The notes beneath the pieces are model-generated. The model had not been told where the DNA came from, searched no databases, and saw nothing but the letters and a program-made list of their open reading frames with translations. The position numbers and the translations under genes were made by a program. This document shows positions 33,914 through 43,202 of a DNA stretch of 45,341 nt, one piece after another. Position 1 is the stretch's first letter. Each line of letters starts with the position of its first letter. This DNA is from Bacteroidales bacterium (GTDB lineage: Bacteria > Bacteroidota > Bacteroidia > Bacteroidales > WCHB1-69), in NCBI GenBank assembly GCA_031286285.1, contig JAITUN010000083.1, positions 1 through 45,341 of the forward strand, written 5' to 3'.

Positions 33914-35491
33914 TTGAAAAATAAATATCTTTTTACGCAAATTCTTGTTTTTTTTGTAATCCTTTCTGTGTTTCATACAGCTTTTGCACAAAAAAGTAAA
34001 AAAAATGCAGAAAAGAGGTTGCACGCAAATGATACTCTTTATAACACCTGCATTTCAATATCTCCCGAAATGCTGAAACTGTTGCAAGATGCAAGAATGT
34101 CAAAATATATTACTAATAATATTGTTACATTACAAAACTACAACCTGTTAACCCAAAAAACGCTTGCTTATTTGGAAAACCACGGTTTCCCATTTGCATC
34201 TGTGTATTTAGACAGTGTAGCTGAAAGGAACGATACGGTTTTTGCTAACTATATGATCGATAAAAATGTACTTTGTAATTTTGATTCTATTGTTGTGCGC
34301 GGAAATCTTAAAATATCTAAAAAATATCTTAATGCATATCTCAATTTTAATAAGAAAAAACTTTATAATGAATCTGTTGTGAAACAGATTCCACAATTGT
34401 TGCAGGAAATTCCTTTTGCAACCGAAACAAACTCTTCTAATATTGAGTTCACAGAGAATAAGGCTTCATTATATCTTTTTTTAGATAAAAAGCGCGTTAA
34501 CCAGTTTGATGGATATATCGGATTAGTGCCTGTGAGCGAAAGCTCCGGAAAAATTTCTATCTCAGGGGAGCTTAATTTGCATTTGATGAATCTTTTTACT
34601 ATTGGTGAAAATATTGATTTACAATGGCGTGCAAGTGAACGGTTTTCGCAGTTTTTAGAACTCAAAGTTAATTTTCCTTATCTGTTCGGTACTCCACTCG
34701 GCGTGGACGGACTCTTTATGTTGGATAAAAAAGATACAACTTATTTGAATATGAACTATATTATTGGTCTAAACTACTCATTTAGAGGCTATAATTTTGT
34801 TCGTGTTTATTTCGATTATGCTACATCAAATATTTTAGACAAAACGTTGTATGCAAATTCAAATTTTATCTCTTATTCGGATTATCATAAAACGATGTAT
34901 GGATTTGCCTTTCGTTTTAGAAATTTGGACTATATTTATAATCCTCGCAAAGGATATGATATTAATTTGAATTTTGCAGTAGGTACAAGAAAGATTATTA
35001 AGAATCACAATGCAGATAGTCATTATTATGATGATGTAGATTTGGTAACGGTTCGGTATCGCCTGCAAGGAAAAATAAAAGGATATATTCCTTTACACAA
35101 ACGTTGGGTAATGGTTCTTGGGGCTGAGGGAGGCGGTCTCTTAGGGAAACGAAATTTAGTAAATGAACTGTTTCGTTTTGGCGGAATGAACTCTTTGCAA
35201 GGCTTTGATGACCTTTCTATTCGTGCATCAAGTTATGGAATAGGAGTATGGGAATTGCGGTTTTTAATGGCTAAAATTGCCTATCTCAATGCCTTTTTTA
35301 ATGGCGCTTGGTATGAACAAAATATTTCCGGCAATTATATTCACGATTTTCCTTTCGGATTTGGGCTCGGAATTACATTTACTACCAAAGCCGGGTTATT
35401 CTATTTGAGTTATGCGCTTGGAAAACAATTTAATAATCCGATCTCTTTCAAAACAGGTAAAATTCATTTCGGATTAGCTGTACAGTTTTAA
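33914..35491 (+). CDS. Omp85/BamA-TamA family outer-membrane protein (TTG start)
   Basis: The 525-residue protein starts at a TTG codon. MKNKYLFTQILVFFVILSVFHTAFAQ is a clean signal peptide directly after it, and there is no ATG in frame before residue 50, which supports TTG. Residues about 60-190 look like one or two POTRA-type modules (NFDSIVVRGNLKISKKYLNAYL). The rest is a 16-stranded Omp85 barrel with ELNLHLMNLFTIGENIDLQWR, YNPRKGYDINLNFAVGTRK and RFGGMNSLQGFDDLSIRAS, ending in FGLAVQF with a terminal Phe. The canonical L6 motif of the family is (V/I)RG(F/Y); here it reads LQGF, so the conserved Arg is Gln. It is shorter than BamA and probably a TamA-like insertase or accessory. It lies 53 nt downstream of the small barrel gene. 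Confidence 0.85.
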   Translation: MKNKYLFTQILVFFVILSVFHTAFAQKSKKNAEKRLHANDTLYNTCISISPEMLKLLQDARMSKYITNNIVTLQNYNLLTQKTLAYLENHGFPFASVYLDSVAERNDTVFANYMIDKNVLCNFDSIVVRGNLKISKKYLNAYLNFNKKKLYNESVVKQIPQLLQEIPFATETNSSNIEFTENKASLYLFLDKKRVNQFDGYIGLVPVSESSGKISISGELNLHLMNLFTIGENIDLQWRASERFSQFLELKVNFPYLFGTPLGVDGLFMLDKKDTTYLNMNYIIGLNYSFRGYNFVRVYFDYATSNILDKTLYANSNFISYSDYHKTMYGFAFRFRNLDYIYNPRKGYDINLNFAVGTRKIIKNHNADSHYYDDVDLVTVRYRLQGKIKGYIPLHKRWVMVLGAEGGGLLGKRNLVNELFRFGGMNSLQGFDDLSIRASSYGIGVWELRFLMAKIAYLNAFFNGAWYEQNISGNYIHDFPFGFGLGITFTTKAGLFYLSYALGKQFNNPISFKTGKIHFGLAVQF

Positions 35492-35499
35492 TATTTTTG
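35492..35499 (+). promoter_or_regulatory. Candidate -7 box for corA, implying a leader of about 160 nt
   Basis: TATTTTTG begins at the base after the Omp85 stop codon. If used, transcription starts near 35506 and the corA mRNA has a leader of about 160 nt containing a small ORF and hairpins. Confidence 0.5.
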
Positions 35500-35554
35500 T
35501 ATATTCGCGCCGCCAAAAAGCAAACCAATTAACCACTTAATAAACAAACATATC

Positions 35555-35611
35555 ATGGACGACGGATGGCCCCGTAGCAAAGTAGTGAAAAAAAGGTCGC
35601 AGCGATATTGA
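35555..35611 (+). CDS. Putative leader peptide in the corA 5' region (18 aa)
   Basis: ATG at 35555 opens an 18-codon frame, MDDGWPRSKVVKKRSQRY, ending in TGA at 35609-35611, 55 nt before corA. It is too short for the ORF track. Its DNA is visibly more GC-rich at the 5' half than the surrounding leader. The stop codon lies just past AGCGA, one arm of a possible hairpin. It could be a regulatory leader peptide like those ahead of some Mg2+ transporter genes, but translation is unproven and an 18-codon frame can arise by chance. Confidence 0.3.
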   Translation: MDDGWPRSKVVKKRSQRY

Positions 35612-35668
35612 TTCGTTTTTAAGTATTCGCTTCGACAAATTTAAAACCATTTAAAAAAAGAAGCGATG
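35601..35668 (+). promoter_or_regulatory. Alternative hairpins covering the corA start codon
   Basis: TCGCTTC (35627-35633) is perfectly complementary to GAAGCGA (35660-35666), whose last A is the first base of the corA ATG; pairing would hide the ribosome-binding region. The same TCGCT is complementary to the upstream AGCGA (35601-35605), with a further TA/TA pair across a one-base bulge. The two hairpins exclude each other, as in attenuators and start-codon sequestration switches. This is based on base complementarity only; no energy calculation was done. Confidence 0.35.
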
Positions 35669-36595
35669 ATCAAGTATTTAGTATGTAATGAGGGTTTTTA
35701 TGAAGTAGAAAACTACTCATCAAAAGTTTGGGTGCGCGTAATGTGCCCTACGCCTGAAGAACAAACCTTTTTAGTTCAGGAGTTCGGTGTTCCCGAACCA
35801 TTTTTAAAAGATATTGAAGATAATGAAGAGCGCCCCCGTGTAGAATATGAAGACGGCTGGCGGTTAATCATTGTTCGATTGCCCTTTAAGTCCTTAGAGC
35901 AGGAAAACCTGTATTCTACCGTTCCGTTGGGAATACTCACATCAGGCGAAAAATTTATTACGGTCTGCCATAGCGAGGTAGAAATGATGGATGATTTTGT
36001 GAAATATACACGCCGAAAAAGCTTTGAAGAAAAAAATGCATCAGATCTTATTCTGCATTTACAACTTTCTGCCGCAGTTTGGTTTATGAAATATTTAAAA
36101 ATGATAAATTATGAGATTCAGGATGCAGAACGCCAATTACAAACTTCAATTAGAAATGAAGAGCTATTGGAGTTAATGCGTTTGGAAAGAACATTGACCT
36201 ATTTTGTAACTTCTATCCGGGGTAATGAAATTTTGTTGCAGAAATTTAATAGTATTTTAAAGCAACGACACATGAAATATGATGCCGACCTGTTTGAAGA
36301 CGTAGAGATTGAAATGCAACAGGCACGTACTACAGCCAATGTATATAGTGAAATTTTGTCAGGTATGATGGACGCATTTGCAGCAGTTATCTCTAATAAT
36401 TTAGGGGTAATAATGAAGCGGCTAACATCAATCTCCATTATTCTTATGTTACCCACTTTGATTGCAAGTTATTATGGAATGAATTTAGAAGAGGGGACTT
36501 CTATTCATAATCTGAAATTTTATGTTGTAATTATTGCTTCTTTAATTTTGTCTGTTTTTATTACATTATTTTTCAGGAAAAAGCGATGGTTATAA
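35666..36595 (+). CDS. corA: CorA-family magnesium transporter
   Basis: CorA is a homopentameric inner-membrane channel for Mg2+ (also Co2+ and Ni2+). The 309-residue protein has a cytoplasmic N-terminal alpha/beta domain (about 1-130) and a long stalk helix region (about 130-245) rich in Glu, Arg and Gln. Two C-terminal membrane helices follow (about 250-268 and 284-303). The signature YGMN at the outer end of the first helix (GMN at 271-273) is present and is followed by LEEGTS. The C-terminus is basic (FRKKRWL), as usual. The gene has its own promoter box just after the Omp85 stop and a structured leader, and is closed by a strong terminator. Confidence 0.95.
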   Translation: MIKYLVCNEGFYEVENYSSKVWVRVMCPTPEEQTFLVQEFGVPEPFLKDIEDNEERPRVEYEDGWRLIIVRLPFKSLEQENLYSTVPLGILTSGEKFITVCHSEVEMMDDFVKYTRRKSFEEKNASDLILHLQLSAAVWFMKYLKMINYEIQDAERQLQTSIRNEELLELMRLERTLTYFVTSIRGNEILLQKFNSILKQRHMKYDADLFEDVEIEMQQARTTANVYSEILSGMMDAFAAVISNNLGVIMKRLTSISIILMLPTLIASYYGMNLEEGTSIHNLKFYVVIIASLILSVFITLFFRKKRWL

Positions 36596-36616
36596 TCTAA
36601 TTTCTTAAAATTGGAC

Positions 36617-36657
36617 AAAAAAAACGGCTGCCTTTTGAGCAGCCGTTTCATTTTTTC
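36617..36657. terminator. Bidirectional terminator between corA and the SprB-repeat gene
   Basis: AAACGGCTGC and GCAGCCGTTT form a 10-bp stem around a 7-nt loop. T-rich tracts follow on both strands (TTTTTTTT on the minus strand), serving the two convergent genes. Confidence 0.88.
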
Positions 36658-36665
36658 AGTATTTA

Positions 36666-39600
36666 TTATTTGGGTTCAATCACCAACTTACGTGTAATAA
36701 CCGCTTCGTTGGAAATGATACTTACGAAATAGAATCCGGGAGTGATTTCCGGAAGTTTAATATTAACATCTTTATTTGAAATAACGATGGGTTGGTCAAG
36801 AACTAGAGAACCGGTAAGATTTACGATACGCACTTTTCCTTCGCTTTCACCTTTTGTATTAAATCTCACAGTAATGTCATCTTTCGCAGGGTTCGGGAAT
36901 ATAACAGCATCCAAAATTTCGAATGAGCCAATAATTGGAGGCTGTGTAGAGGTTGTTGGAACAGTTACATGAATAATCATGGTTCTTTTCGCTAATACTA
37001 CTCTAATATAATCCGGTTCACCGGATTGTCCGATAGTATAGAAGTTATTACCTCCAATGGCGCCAATACTGGTACACATAGTTCCACTGATAAGATTACC
37101 GTAAGTTCCTGAGCAAGATTTTGGAAGGTGGGTTACTAAGTCAAAATCAACAGTATAAGTACCAACAGTGTCAAAGCCTGACAACGAAACTTGAATTTGT
37201 CTCTCTTCTAAGAAAGCATCTCTAAAGAAACTGTAACTATTATTTCTGAAAACCCATCCCACATTATCTTGATAGGGGAAATAAGATTTTTCAGTAATAT
37301 TATTGTAAATAACGGGTGCACCTCCTGTAGCGCAATTATTCATAGGAGTAATAAAATTCATAAATGTTCCGGAAAGAGGTTTAGTGATGTAATTATGCAT
37401 AGGAGTAGCTAAGGAGCCATCAAGATAATATTCGTAATCCACAGATAAGCGTAAATCAGGATTTTGGCATTCGGTGGGAACCACGCGGAAATAGTAGTTA
37501 ATCGGTTGTCCTGCTTCTACAGTCATTTCATTAGCATCCGGATCGTAGCTAGGATTAGAAGTGCCGTTAGGAAGGGTTTGCGAAAATTCATATACTAAAA
37601 GTTCCGGTGCGCCTTTTAAGTTAATAATGTTGGATTGTTGGGATTCAAACGTACAATCAATATCTTCAATCTTAATTTTTGCAATAAATACCAAGAAATA
37701 CACATCACAAGATAAAGTAGCGCTATTGAAATCATGGGAAACATAATCAGTTATAGAAGGATCTGTTGAATAAGTCTCTAACAAAGTTAAGTTACCGGTT
37801 CCCATATCATATATATACATCTCAATATCAATAATCCCTGCATAATTGCAATCTACCACAACCCTAACCATAGGATCGTTACAATTTTTTTCCGCAATTA
37901 TATTAAGTTCTAAATCAAGATAATAATTAATAGTGAAGTAACCTGTGACAAAGCAACCATTTTCATCGGTAACGGTAACGTAATAGGTACCTGTATCAAG
38001 ATTTTGAATGGAGGCAGTTGTTTCATCTGTACTCCACTTATAGGAGTATTCTCCGGTTCCGCCTGATGGGGTAACGGTAAGCGCACCATCTCCTGCATTA
38101 CATATTTCTGCATCTCCGGAAATTACAATTTGGAGTTGTGTAGGATTGGTTAAAACAATTTGTGCGGAGGTTACACATTCATTATCATCCTTTACTTCTA
38201 CAGTATAGGTTCCGCCTTGAACTTGAATTGTAGCAGTTTCTTCATTAGTACTCCATTTGTAGTAATAAGGAGATGTTCCCCCGGAAGGAATCACTATGAT
38301 GGAGCCCCACTCATTAAAGCATTTAATGGTGTCAACGACATCAATAATAGCTGATAGTTCTGAGTTGGGTTGTGATACAACAATCGTATCGCTGGCAAGA
38401 CAATTATTTTTATCTAAAACAGTTACATAATATGTTCCGGCAGTAACAGAAATTTGAGATGTTGTTGCGCCCGTACTCCATAAATAGGAATAGGTTGGGG
38501 TACCGCCTGTTACATTAGCTGTAAGAGGTGCACTTCCTCCATAACAGAGAATGGGTTGTCCATTATTAATACTTACAGCCAAGGTGTCTATGTCATCAGT
38601 GATGATAAAAGGAATCGTATCGGTACATCCATTTTCATCAATAACTACAAATTCATATTCGCCGGCAGGCAGAGCAATGGTTCCGTCAAATTCTTCTTCA
38701 TTATATATAAATGTATAGTCTCCGGTTCCGCCGGTTGCTTCAACGGTTACAGTAGCATTGCCACCATAACATTTAATAGAATCGTTTTCACCAATATATG
38801 CACTTATTATTAGTGGGTCAGGTTCGGTTACGGTTATTTGTACATCAACATCACAATTGTTTTCGTCAATTACAGTAAATGTATAGGTACCGGCTTCTAC
38901 TTCTTTAGTGCCGTTAAATTCTGTATCATTATACCAATATGTATAAGGTGGTGTTCCTCCGGTAGGAGTAACAGTTACAGTGGCTGTACCACCGTGACAA
39001 GTAATGCCGTTGTCTGTAATATTGGCTTCTGCTTCTAAGAGAGAAGGTTGAGTTACTACAAATACTGTAGTATCTGTACAACCGTTAGCATCGTGAACAA
39101 CAAAAGTGTGTGATCCGGCTTGCAAAGAAACGGTGCGAGTGTCACCGGTAAATGGTAACAACGATTCCATTCCAACAATTTCAAGACTATAATCAGGGGT
39201 TCCGCCTTCTGCTACAACAGTAACAAGGGCTGTTCCGTTATAGCACTTAATAGAGTCTTGTGCTCCGATAGAGATTGTTGTAGTAATGGGGTCGGGTTCG
39301 GTTACAGTGATAAATGCAGTATCTACACATCCTTTACTATCTGTAACGATGAGTTCATAATCATCGGCAAGTAGTTGTGCAGTAATGGTTGAAGTAAACT
39401 GGGTTCCTTTATAGAAATAAGGCGGGGTTCCGCCGGTAGCAGCAATGGTTACGGTGGCTTTACCGCCGTTACATAAAATAGAATCATTCTCTCCGATATA
39501 AGCGCTTGCATTTAAAGGATATTCCGGACCGGGTACATTCACATATTTCCAACTTGCGGTACAACCTAAATCATCTATTACACCTACACAAACGCCGGTA

Positions 39601-42600
39601 GTTCTTCCGAAATTTTTAGAATTTCCCGACTGCCAGGTTTCTCCACAATCAAAAGAGTATTCGAAAGGAGCATTATTACCGGTAAGAACCGTTATGGTAA
39701 TGGTTCCGTCTTCATCTCCATAACAAGTTTCAGGGGTAACTGTGGTAGAGAAAGTAGGTGATTCCATCACAATAACTGTTTTTGATTTAATATAATTACA
39801 AGAATAAACGTCATTACCGTAATGTCTTATAAGCGTAACATCTACCCAAAATTCTTGGTTGGCAGCAGTTACAGTAACATAGGGAGTAGTTATTGGATCT
39901 CCGTGTGTATCTTTTATTGACCACACATAAGTGATAGTATCAGGTGATATAAGAGATTCCGGTTTTGAAATATTCACTCTTGCAATGGTGTGTCCGCCTT
40001 CGCAAATTGAATCATCATCCAAAGTAATGTTGAATTTTAAATCCATACCTAACACATAAATTTCTTTTGGATTCAGGCAACCATATTCATTTTCAGCAAT
40101 TACAACATAATTTCCTCCATCTAAGTCTGAGATTACATTTCCAATAACAGGATGATCTGTATCTTCTAAATAATAATTATATGTAGTAGGAGATAAAGTA
40201 ATAGTACCGGGAACATAATCTTCACAATCATATTCAGCGGTTACTTCATAAGTAAAATCAGGTATCGGATTCAAAGTAATTGTTACTGTATCGGTTGCTT
40301 GACAACCGTTATCGTCGGTTACTACTACCCAATATCTGAAATATTCAATAGTATAAATATCATCAGGATCTGTAGTAGGTTTAACGGTAATTATATCTTC
40401 ATCGTCCGGAGTTTGAATACCTCCGTCGCAGGTTTGGCAATCTTCTATCCATCCCCATTCGTAGGAATATGCCGGTTTTCCGTTTGCAGGAACTGCTTCT
40501 AATTCAAATTCATTGTCACCTGAATTACATTGAGCAGTTTCATCAGGCGTAATAGCAACGGATAAAGGTTCCGGCGAATCGAAAGTAATATTAAACAATC
40601 TTGAATTTCCGCAACCATCGGTAGCTTCCACTCTATAGTGTCCATTGTCGCCGGTTATCACAGGGTCTCCATCTCCCAAAGAAATAATATGGTAGTGGTG
40701 GTGGTGTCCTCCTGATACTCTGGTAAGAAGACGTACTTGAATATTATCATAAGCCGTGCAGTTATCATAAAACTCATACCATTTTTTCAAAGAATCAATT
40801 ATGTTTTCAGGAAGAACTGTTGTGCAATCAGGTCCATACTCTGTTAGAACATGAATATCTGTTTTTTCACTATGCGGAGCATCATTATCATAAACATATA
40901 CGTAAGAAGTATCTTTAGCTATTACGCCGCATTTGGTAGTAGCAACCCAGGCACGTTCAATGGTATAAACAAGTTTATCATTACATATTCTTTCGCCATC
41001 TACGATATGGTCATCTATTTCATCGGTATAGGTAAATTCAACATCATCATAATAAGCGCTACAATTCATCTCATATCCGGGGAAACCATCAATAACTTCA
41101 GGATTTGCATTATACTCACAATTGCCTGAATTTTCTATGGTTCCTTCGTCAGAATCAATAGATATATCTCTGGGATACAACGTTATTTCTTCTTTTACAG
41201 TAATAGTAGCGCTTGCTGTTGCGGTACAACCGCTGAAGTCGTCGGTTACAATAACGCTAACATTATGTGATTCGTCACAATCGCCTAATTCCACGCAACC
41301 TTGTGCATTGGCATTTGTCCATTCATAGCTATAGGAGTCATATCCATTAGATACAGTCAGGGTTGGGCAATATTCGTATGGAGTTGGGCTGGGGCAAGCA
41401 AATTCATTTTCCATTTCGGCTCTTACTTGTTTATTTACCCAAACTACATACTGAGTAGCATCGCTTTGGCAACCATTAACGGTAGAGGTAACATACACAT
41501 AGTAGTTTTGGTCAGTATGATGATAATGGCGCGTGAATGTTTTTCCGGTATGAATTAAATTTGTAAGCGCCGGATCTGAGTACCAATTAAAAGTATAGTC
41601 AAATCCAAACCCGGTTTCGTATGGGTCTGAAGCAGTAAGAGTTGCTGACCCATGTCCGCAGATGGCTGTACTGTCTTTTACAGGGGCATCGGGTCTTGGG
41701 TTCCAAATCAAAAGTTGTGTAACAATACTATCAATAAAATCAACGGGACAACTACTTTCGCCGCTATATTTAGGGTAGTTTATTTTTTTAATGTAAGGAG
41801 GGTTAGGAATCACAAGAGAGGGGAGGTCGCTGGGATATTCAAAAACTAATGAGTCTCCTTCAGGGTCTTTTGGGTTTTGGATTTTGATTATTTCATTAGC
41901 GCAAACTGAAATATCATCTAAAGAGCCATAATCAATTTCTACAAAATCAAAGCTACCTAACTCTTCTCCAAGATATGCTCCATGTCCGCCCATATAAGTA
42001 TTTTGTTGGTTTTCAATATAATATTCTTGGAAATCGATTCCGGCAAGGCGTTCCATCACTTTAAAGTGTGCGATAACTTCAAGCGAAGAATATCTGGTAA
42101 TTTTCAGACGAAGGTAATTGTTATTACAAGCCCATTCAAGGAAGTCGGCATAAATATAATTATACCAGCGATGTTGCACTCCGTAAGGATTGAAATAACC
42201 TTGTAGCGTTCCGTAGTTTCCCCAACTGTCAATTTGTCCCGGGAAGTCAGTTACTACGGCACGTTTCACGTTATCAATAGTAACGTAAGGCGGGTCAATT
42301 TTGGATAGATTTCCCATCCCTGACAATAGAGGACCGGAACCTTGAAATTGTTTGAGATTATCAAGGGGGTTAACTAAAGGGTTAACAAGGGGCAGCCACC
42401 ATTCAAGTTCAACATTCATGTAATTAAGCATATTGCCGGGAGTTGCATTTAACGGTCTGTCCCAAGGCACAGTATCGCCATCTAAATTAACAACATAGAA
42501 TTCCCAGTCAAGAGAAACTTTGGTTGATGAATTGGCGCAATTAAAAAAGCGGAAGTAGTAGTATTCTACTTTTCCGTTGTTTACGCCCGGAATAATTGGA

Positions 42601-42779
42601 TTCAGATTGTACTTTGCATCTTCGAAACTCTCATCATCAAATCGTAGGAGAACTTGATCCGGGTCAATTTGTACAAGGTAGAGGCAGCAACTGGTAGTGC
42701 CGGGTGTTTGTGCGTTTACTGTGTTTGTGAACATAGTAAACACTAAGCAGAGAAAACTAATAAATAATAATTTTTTCAT
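36666..42779 (-). CDS. Giant SprB-repeat surface protein with T9SS sorting domain
   Basis: The 2037-residue protein begins with the signal peptide MKKLLFISFLCLVFTMFTNTVNAQ. Residues about 25-345 form an unrecognised N-terminal domain rich in Tyr, Trp and Asn. Ig/PKD-like modules with paired Cys follow (about 345-1090), including GGHHHHYH near 695. About 1095-1620 hold seven SprB-type repeats, each opening GGTPPY or a variant and passing through AGTYTFTVIDENNC-like strands; the repeat just before, near 1030-1090, is divergent. A Cys-containing domain follows (about 1625-1950), then a type A T9SS sorting domain (from about 1957, FPNPAKDDITVRF, to RKLVIEPK). SprB itself is the mobile gliding adhesin of Flavobacterium, but the repeats also occur in non-motile species, so adhesion is the safer guess. 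No gliding genes are in the window. Confidence 0.9.
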   Translation of the reverse strand: MKKLLFISFLCLVFTMFTNTVNAQTPGTTSCCLYLVQIDPDQVLLRFDDESFEDAKYNLNPIIPGVNNGKVEYYYFRFFNCANSSTKVSLDWEFYVVNLDGDTVPWDRPLNATPGNMLNYMNVELEWWLPLVNPLVNPLDNLKQFQGSGPLLSGMGNLSKIDPPYVTIDNVKRAVVTDFPGQIDSWGNYGTLQGYFNPYGVQHRWYNYIYADFLEWACNNNYLRLKITRYSSLEVIAHFKVMERLAGIDFQEYYIENQQNTYMGGHGAYLGEELGSFDFVEIDYGSLDDISVCANEIIKIQNPKDPEGDSLVFEYPSDLPSLVIPNPPYIKKINYPKYSGESSCPVDFIDSIVTQLLIWNPRPDAPVKDSTAICGHGSATLTASDPYETGFGFDYTFNWYSDPALTNLIHTGKTFTRHYHHTDQNYYVYVTSTVNGCQSDATQYVVWVNKQVRAEMENEFACPSPTPYEYCPTLTVSNGYDSYSYEWTNANAQGCVELGDCDESHNVSVIVTDDFSGCTATASATITVKEEITLYPRDISIDSDEGTIENSGNCEYNANPEVIDGFPGYEMNCSAYYDDVEFTYTDEIDDHIVDGERICNDKLVYTIERAWVATTKCGVIAKDTSYVYVYDNDAPHSEKTDIHVLTEYGPDCTTVLPENIIDSLKKWYEFYDNCTAYDNIQVRLLTRVSGGHHHHYHIISLGDGDPVITGDNGHYRVEATDGCGNSRLFNITFDSPEPLSVAITPDETAQCNSGDNEFELEAVPANGKPAYSYEWGWIEDCQTCDGGIQTPDDEDIITVKPTTDPDDIYTIEYFRYWVVVTDDNGCQATDTVTITLNPIPDFTYEVTAEYDCEDYVPGTITLSPTTYNYYLEDTDHPVIGNVISDLDGGNYVVIAENEYGCLNPKEIYVLGMDLKFNITLDDDSICEGGHTIARVNISKPESLISPDTITYVWSIKDTHGDPITTPYVTVTAANQEFWVDVTLIRHYGNDVYSCNYIKSKTVIVMESPTFSTTVTPETCYGDEDGTITITVLTGNNAPFEYSFDCGETWQSGNSKNFGRTTGVCVGVIDDLGCTASWKYVNVPGPEYPLNASAYIGENDSILCNGGKATVTIAATGGTPPYFYKGTQFTSTITAQLLADDYELIVTDSKGCVDTAFITVTEPDPITTTISIGAQDSIKCYNGTALVTVVAEGGTPDYSLEIVGMESLLPFTGDTRTVSLQAGSHTFVVHDANGCTDTTVFVVTQPSLLEAEANITDNGITCHGGTATVTVTPTGGTPPYTYWYNDTEFNGTKEVEAGTYTFTVIDENNCDVDVQITVTEPDPLIISAYIGENDSIKCYGGNATVTVEATGGTGDYTFIYNEEEFDGTIALPAGEYEFVVIDENGCTDTIPFIITDDIDTLAVSINNGQPILCYGGSAPLTANVTGGTPTYSYLWSTGATTSQISVTAGTYYVTVLDKNNCLASDTIVVSQPNSELSAIIDVVDTIKCFNEWGSIIVIPSGGTSPYYYKWSTNEETATIQVQGGTYTVEVKDDNECVTSAQIVLTNPTQLQIVISGDAEICNAGDGALTVTPSGGTGEYSYKWSTDETTASIQNLDTGTYYVTVTDENGCFVTGYFTINYYLDLELNIIAEKNCNDPMVRVVVDCNYAGIIDIEMYIYDMGTGNLTLLETYSTDPSITDYVSHDFNSATLSCDVYFLVFIAKIKIEDIDCTFESQQSNIINLKGAPELLVYEFSQTLPNGTSNPSYDPDANEMTVEAGQPINYYFRVVPTECQNPDLRLSVDYEYYLDGSLATPMHNYITKPLSGTFMNFITPMNNCATGGAPVIYNNITEKSYFPYQDNVGWVFRNNSYSFFRDAFLEERQIQVSLSGFDTVGTYTVDFDLVTHLPKSCSGTYGNLISGTMCTSIGAIGGNNFYTIGQSGEPDYIRVVLAKRTMIIHVTVPTTSTQPPIIGSFEILDAVIFPNPAKDDITVRFNTKGESEGKVRIVNLTGSLVLDQPIVISNKDVNIKLPEITPGFYFVSIISNEAVITRKLVIEPK

Positions 42780-43202
42780 AAGATAAATTGATTAAGTTAA
42801 TATTTTTTGTGGATTTTATTATTTAATTTTGGTTGAATTCAACATATTTTCGCATTAATACATATAGAAAATGGCATAAAATTCATGACATTTTTGCGTT
42901 TCATCACTCTATTACTTTCAAGAAACACGTTTTTTTTCATAGATTCACAATGCTTTTTCTGTAGCTCATCGTTCCAATTATCAGATACTTACACAACGAA
43001 AACTCGTACTACTTATGGTGTACTACAAGCCACGTTTGAGTTCTTACTATTGGCTTACAAAAATATATTTTTTTAAATACAAACATAGGCTAATTCTTTT
43101 TTTTAGTGCTGGGAAAAATTGGAGAGTATAAAAGAGAAAGAAGTGTACGGCTAAATCCTTTGTTTTTTTCTGGGAGTGGTACAAATGTAGGGGGATCCAA
43201 AC
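42780..43202. other. Intergenic stretch upstream of the SprB-repeat gene; no gene supported
   Basis: About 420 nt without a convincing gene. The 63-codon plus ORF at 42885 is Phe/Ser-rich with no RBS or family resemblance. The only good minus-strand -7 box for the SprB gene is TATTTTTG at 43058-43065, which would give a leader of about 270 nt. Two tiny minus-strand frames (21 codons from 42904 and 10 codons upstream of it) lie in that leader but have no support. Confidence 0.4.
43058..43065 (-). promoter_or_regulatory. Possible distal -7 box for the SprB-repeat gene
   Basis: Minus-strand TATTTTTG, followed by TAAGC. It is 280 nt from the ATG at 42779; no closer consensus box was found, so either the leader is long or the true promoter is atypical. 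Confidence 0.3.

Noticed and set aside
40851-42206. Plus-strand ORFs opposite the SprB-repeat gene
   Set aside because: Shadow frames; Ile/Asn/Tyr-rich translations of the reverse complement of repeat domains.
42885-43076. 63-codon plus-strand ORF upstream of the SprB gene
   Set aside because: Phe/Ser-rich with biased AT-driven codons, no family resemblance and no supporting context except a weak TATTTTCG at 42844.
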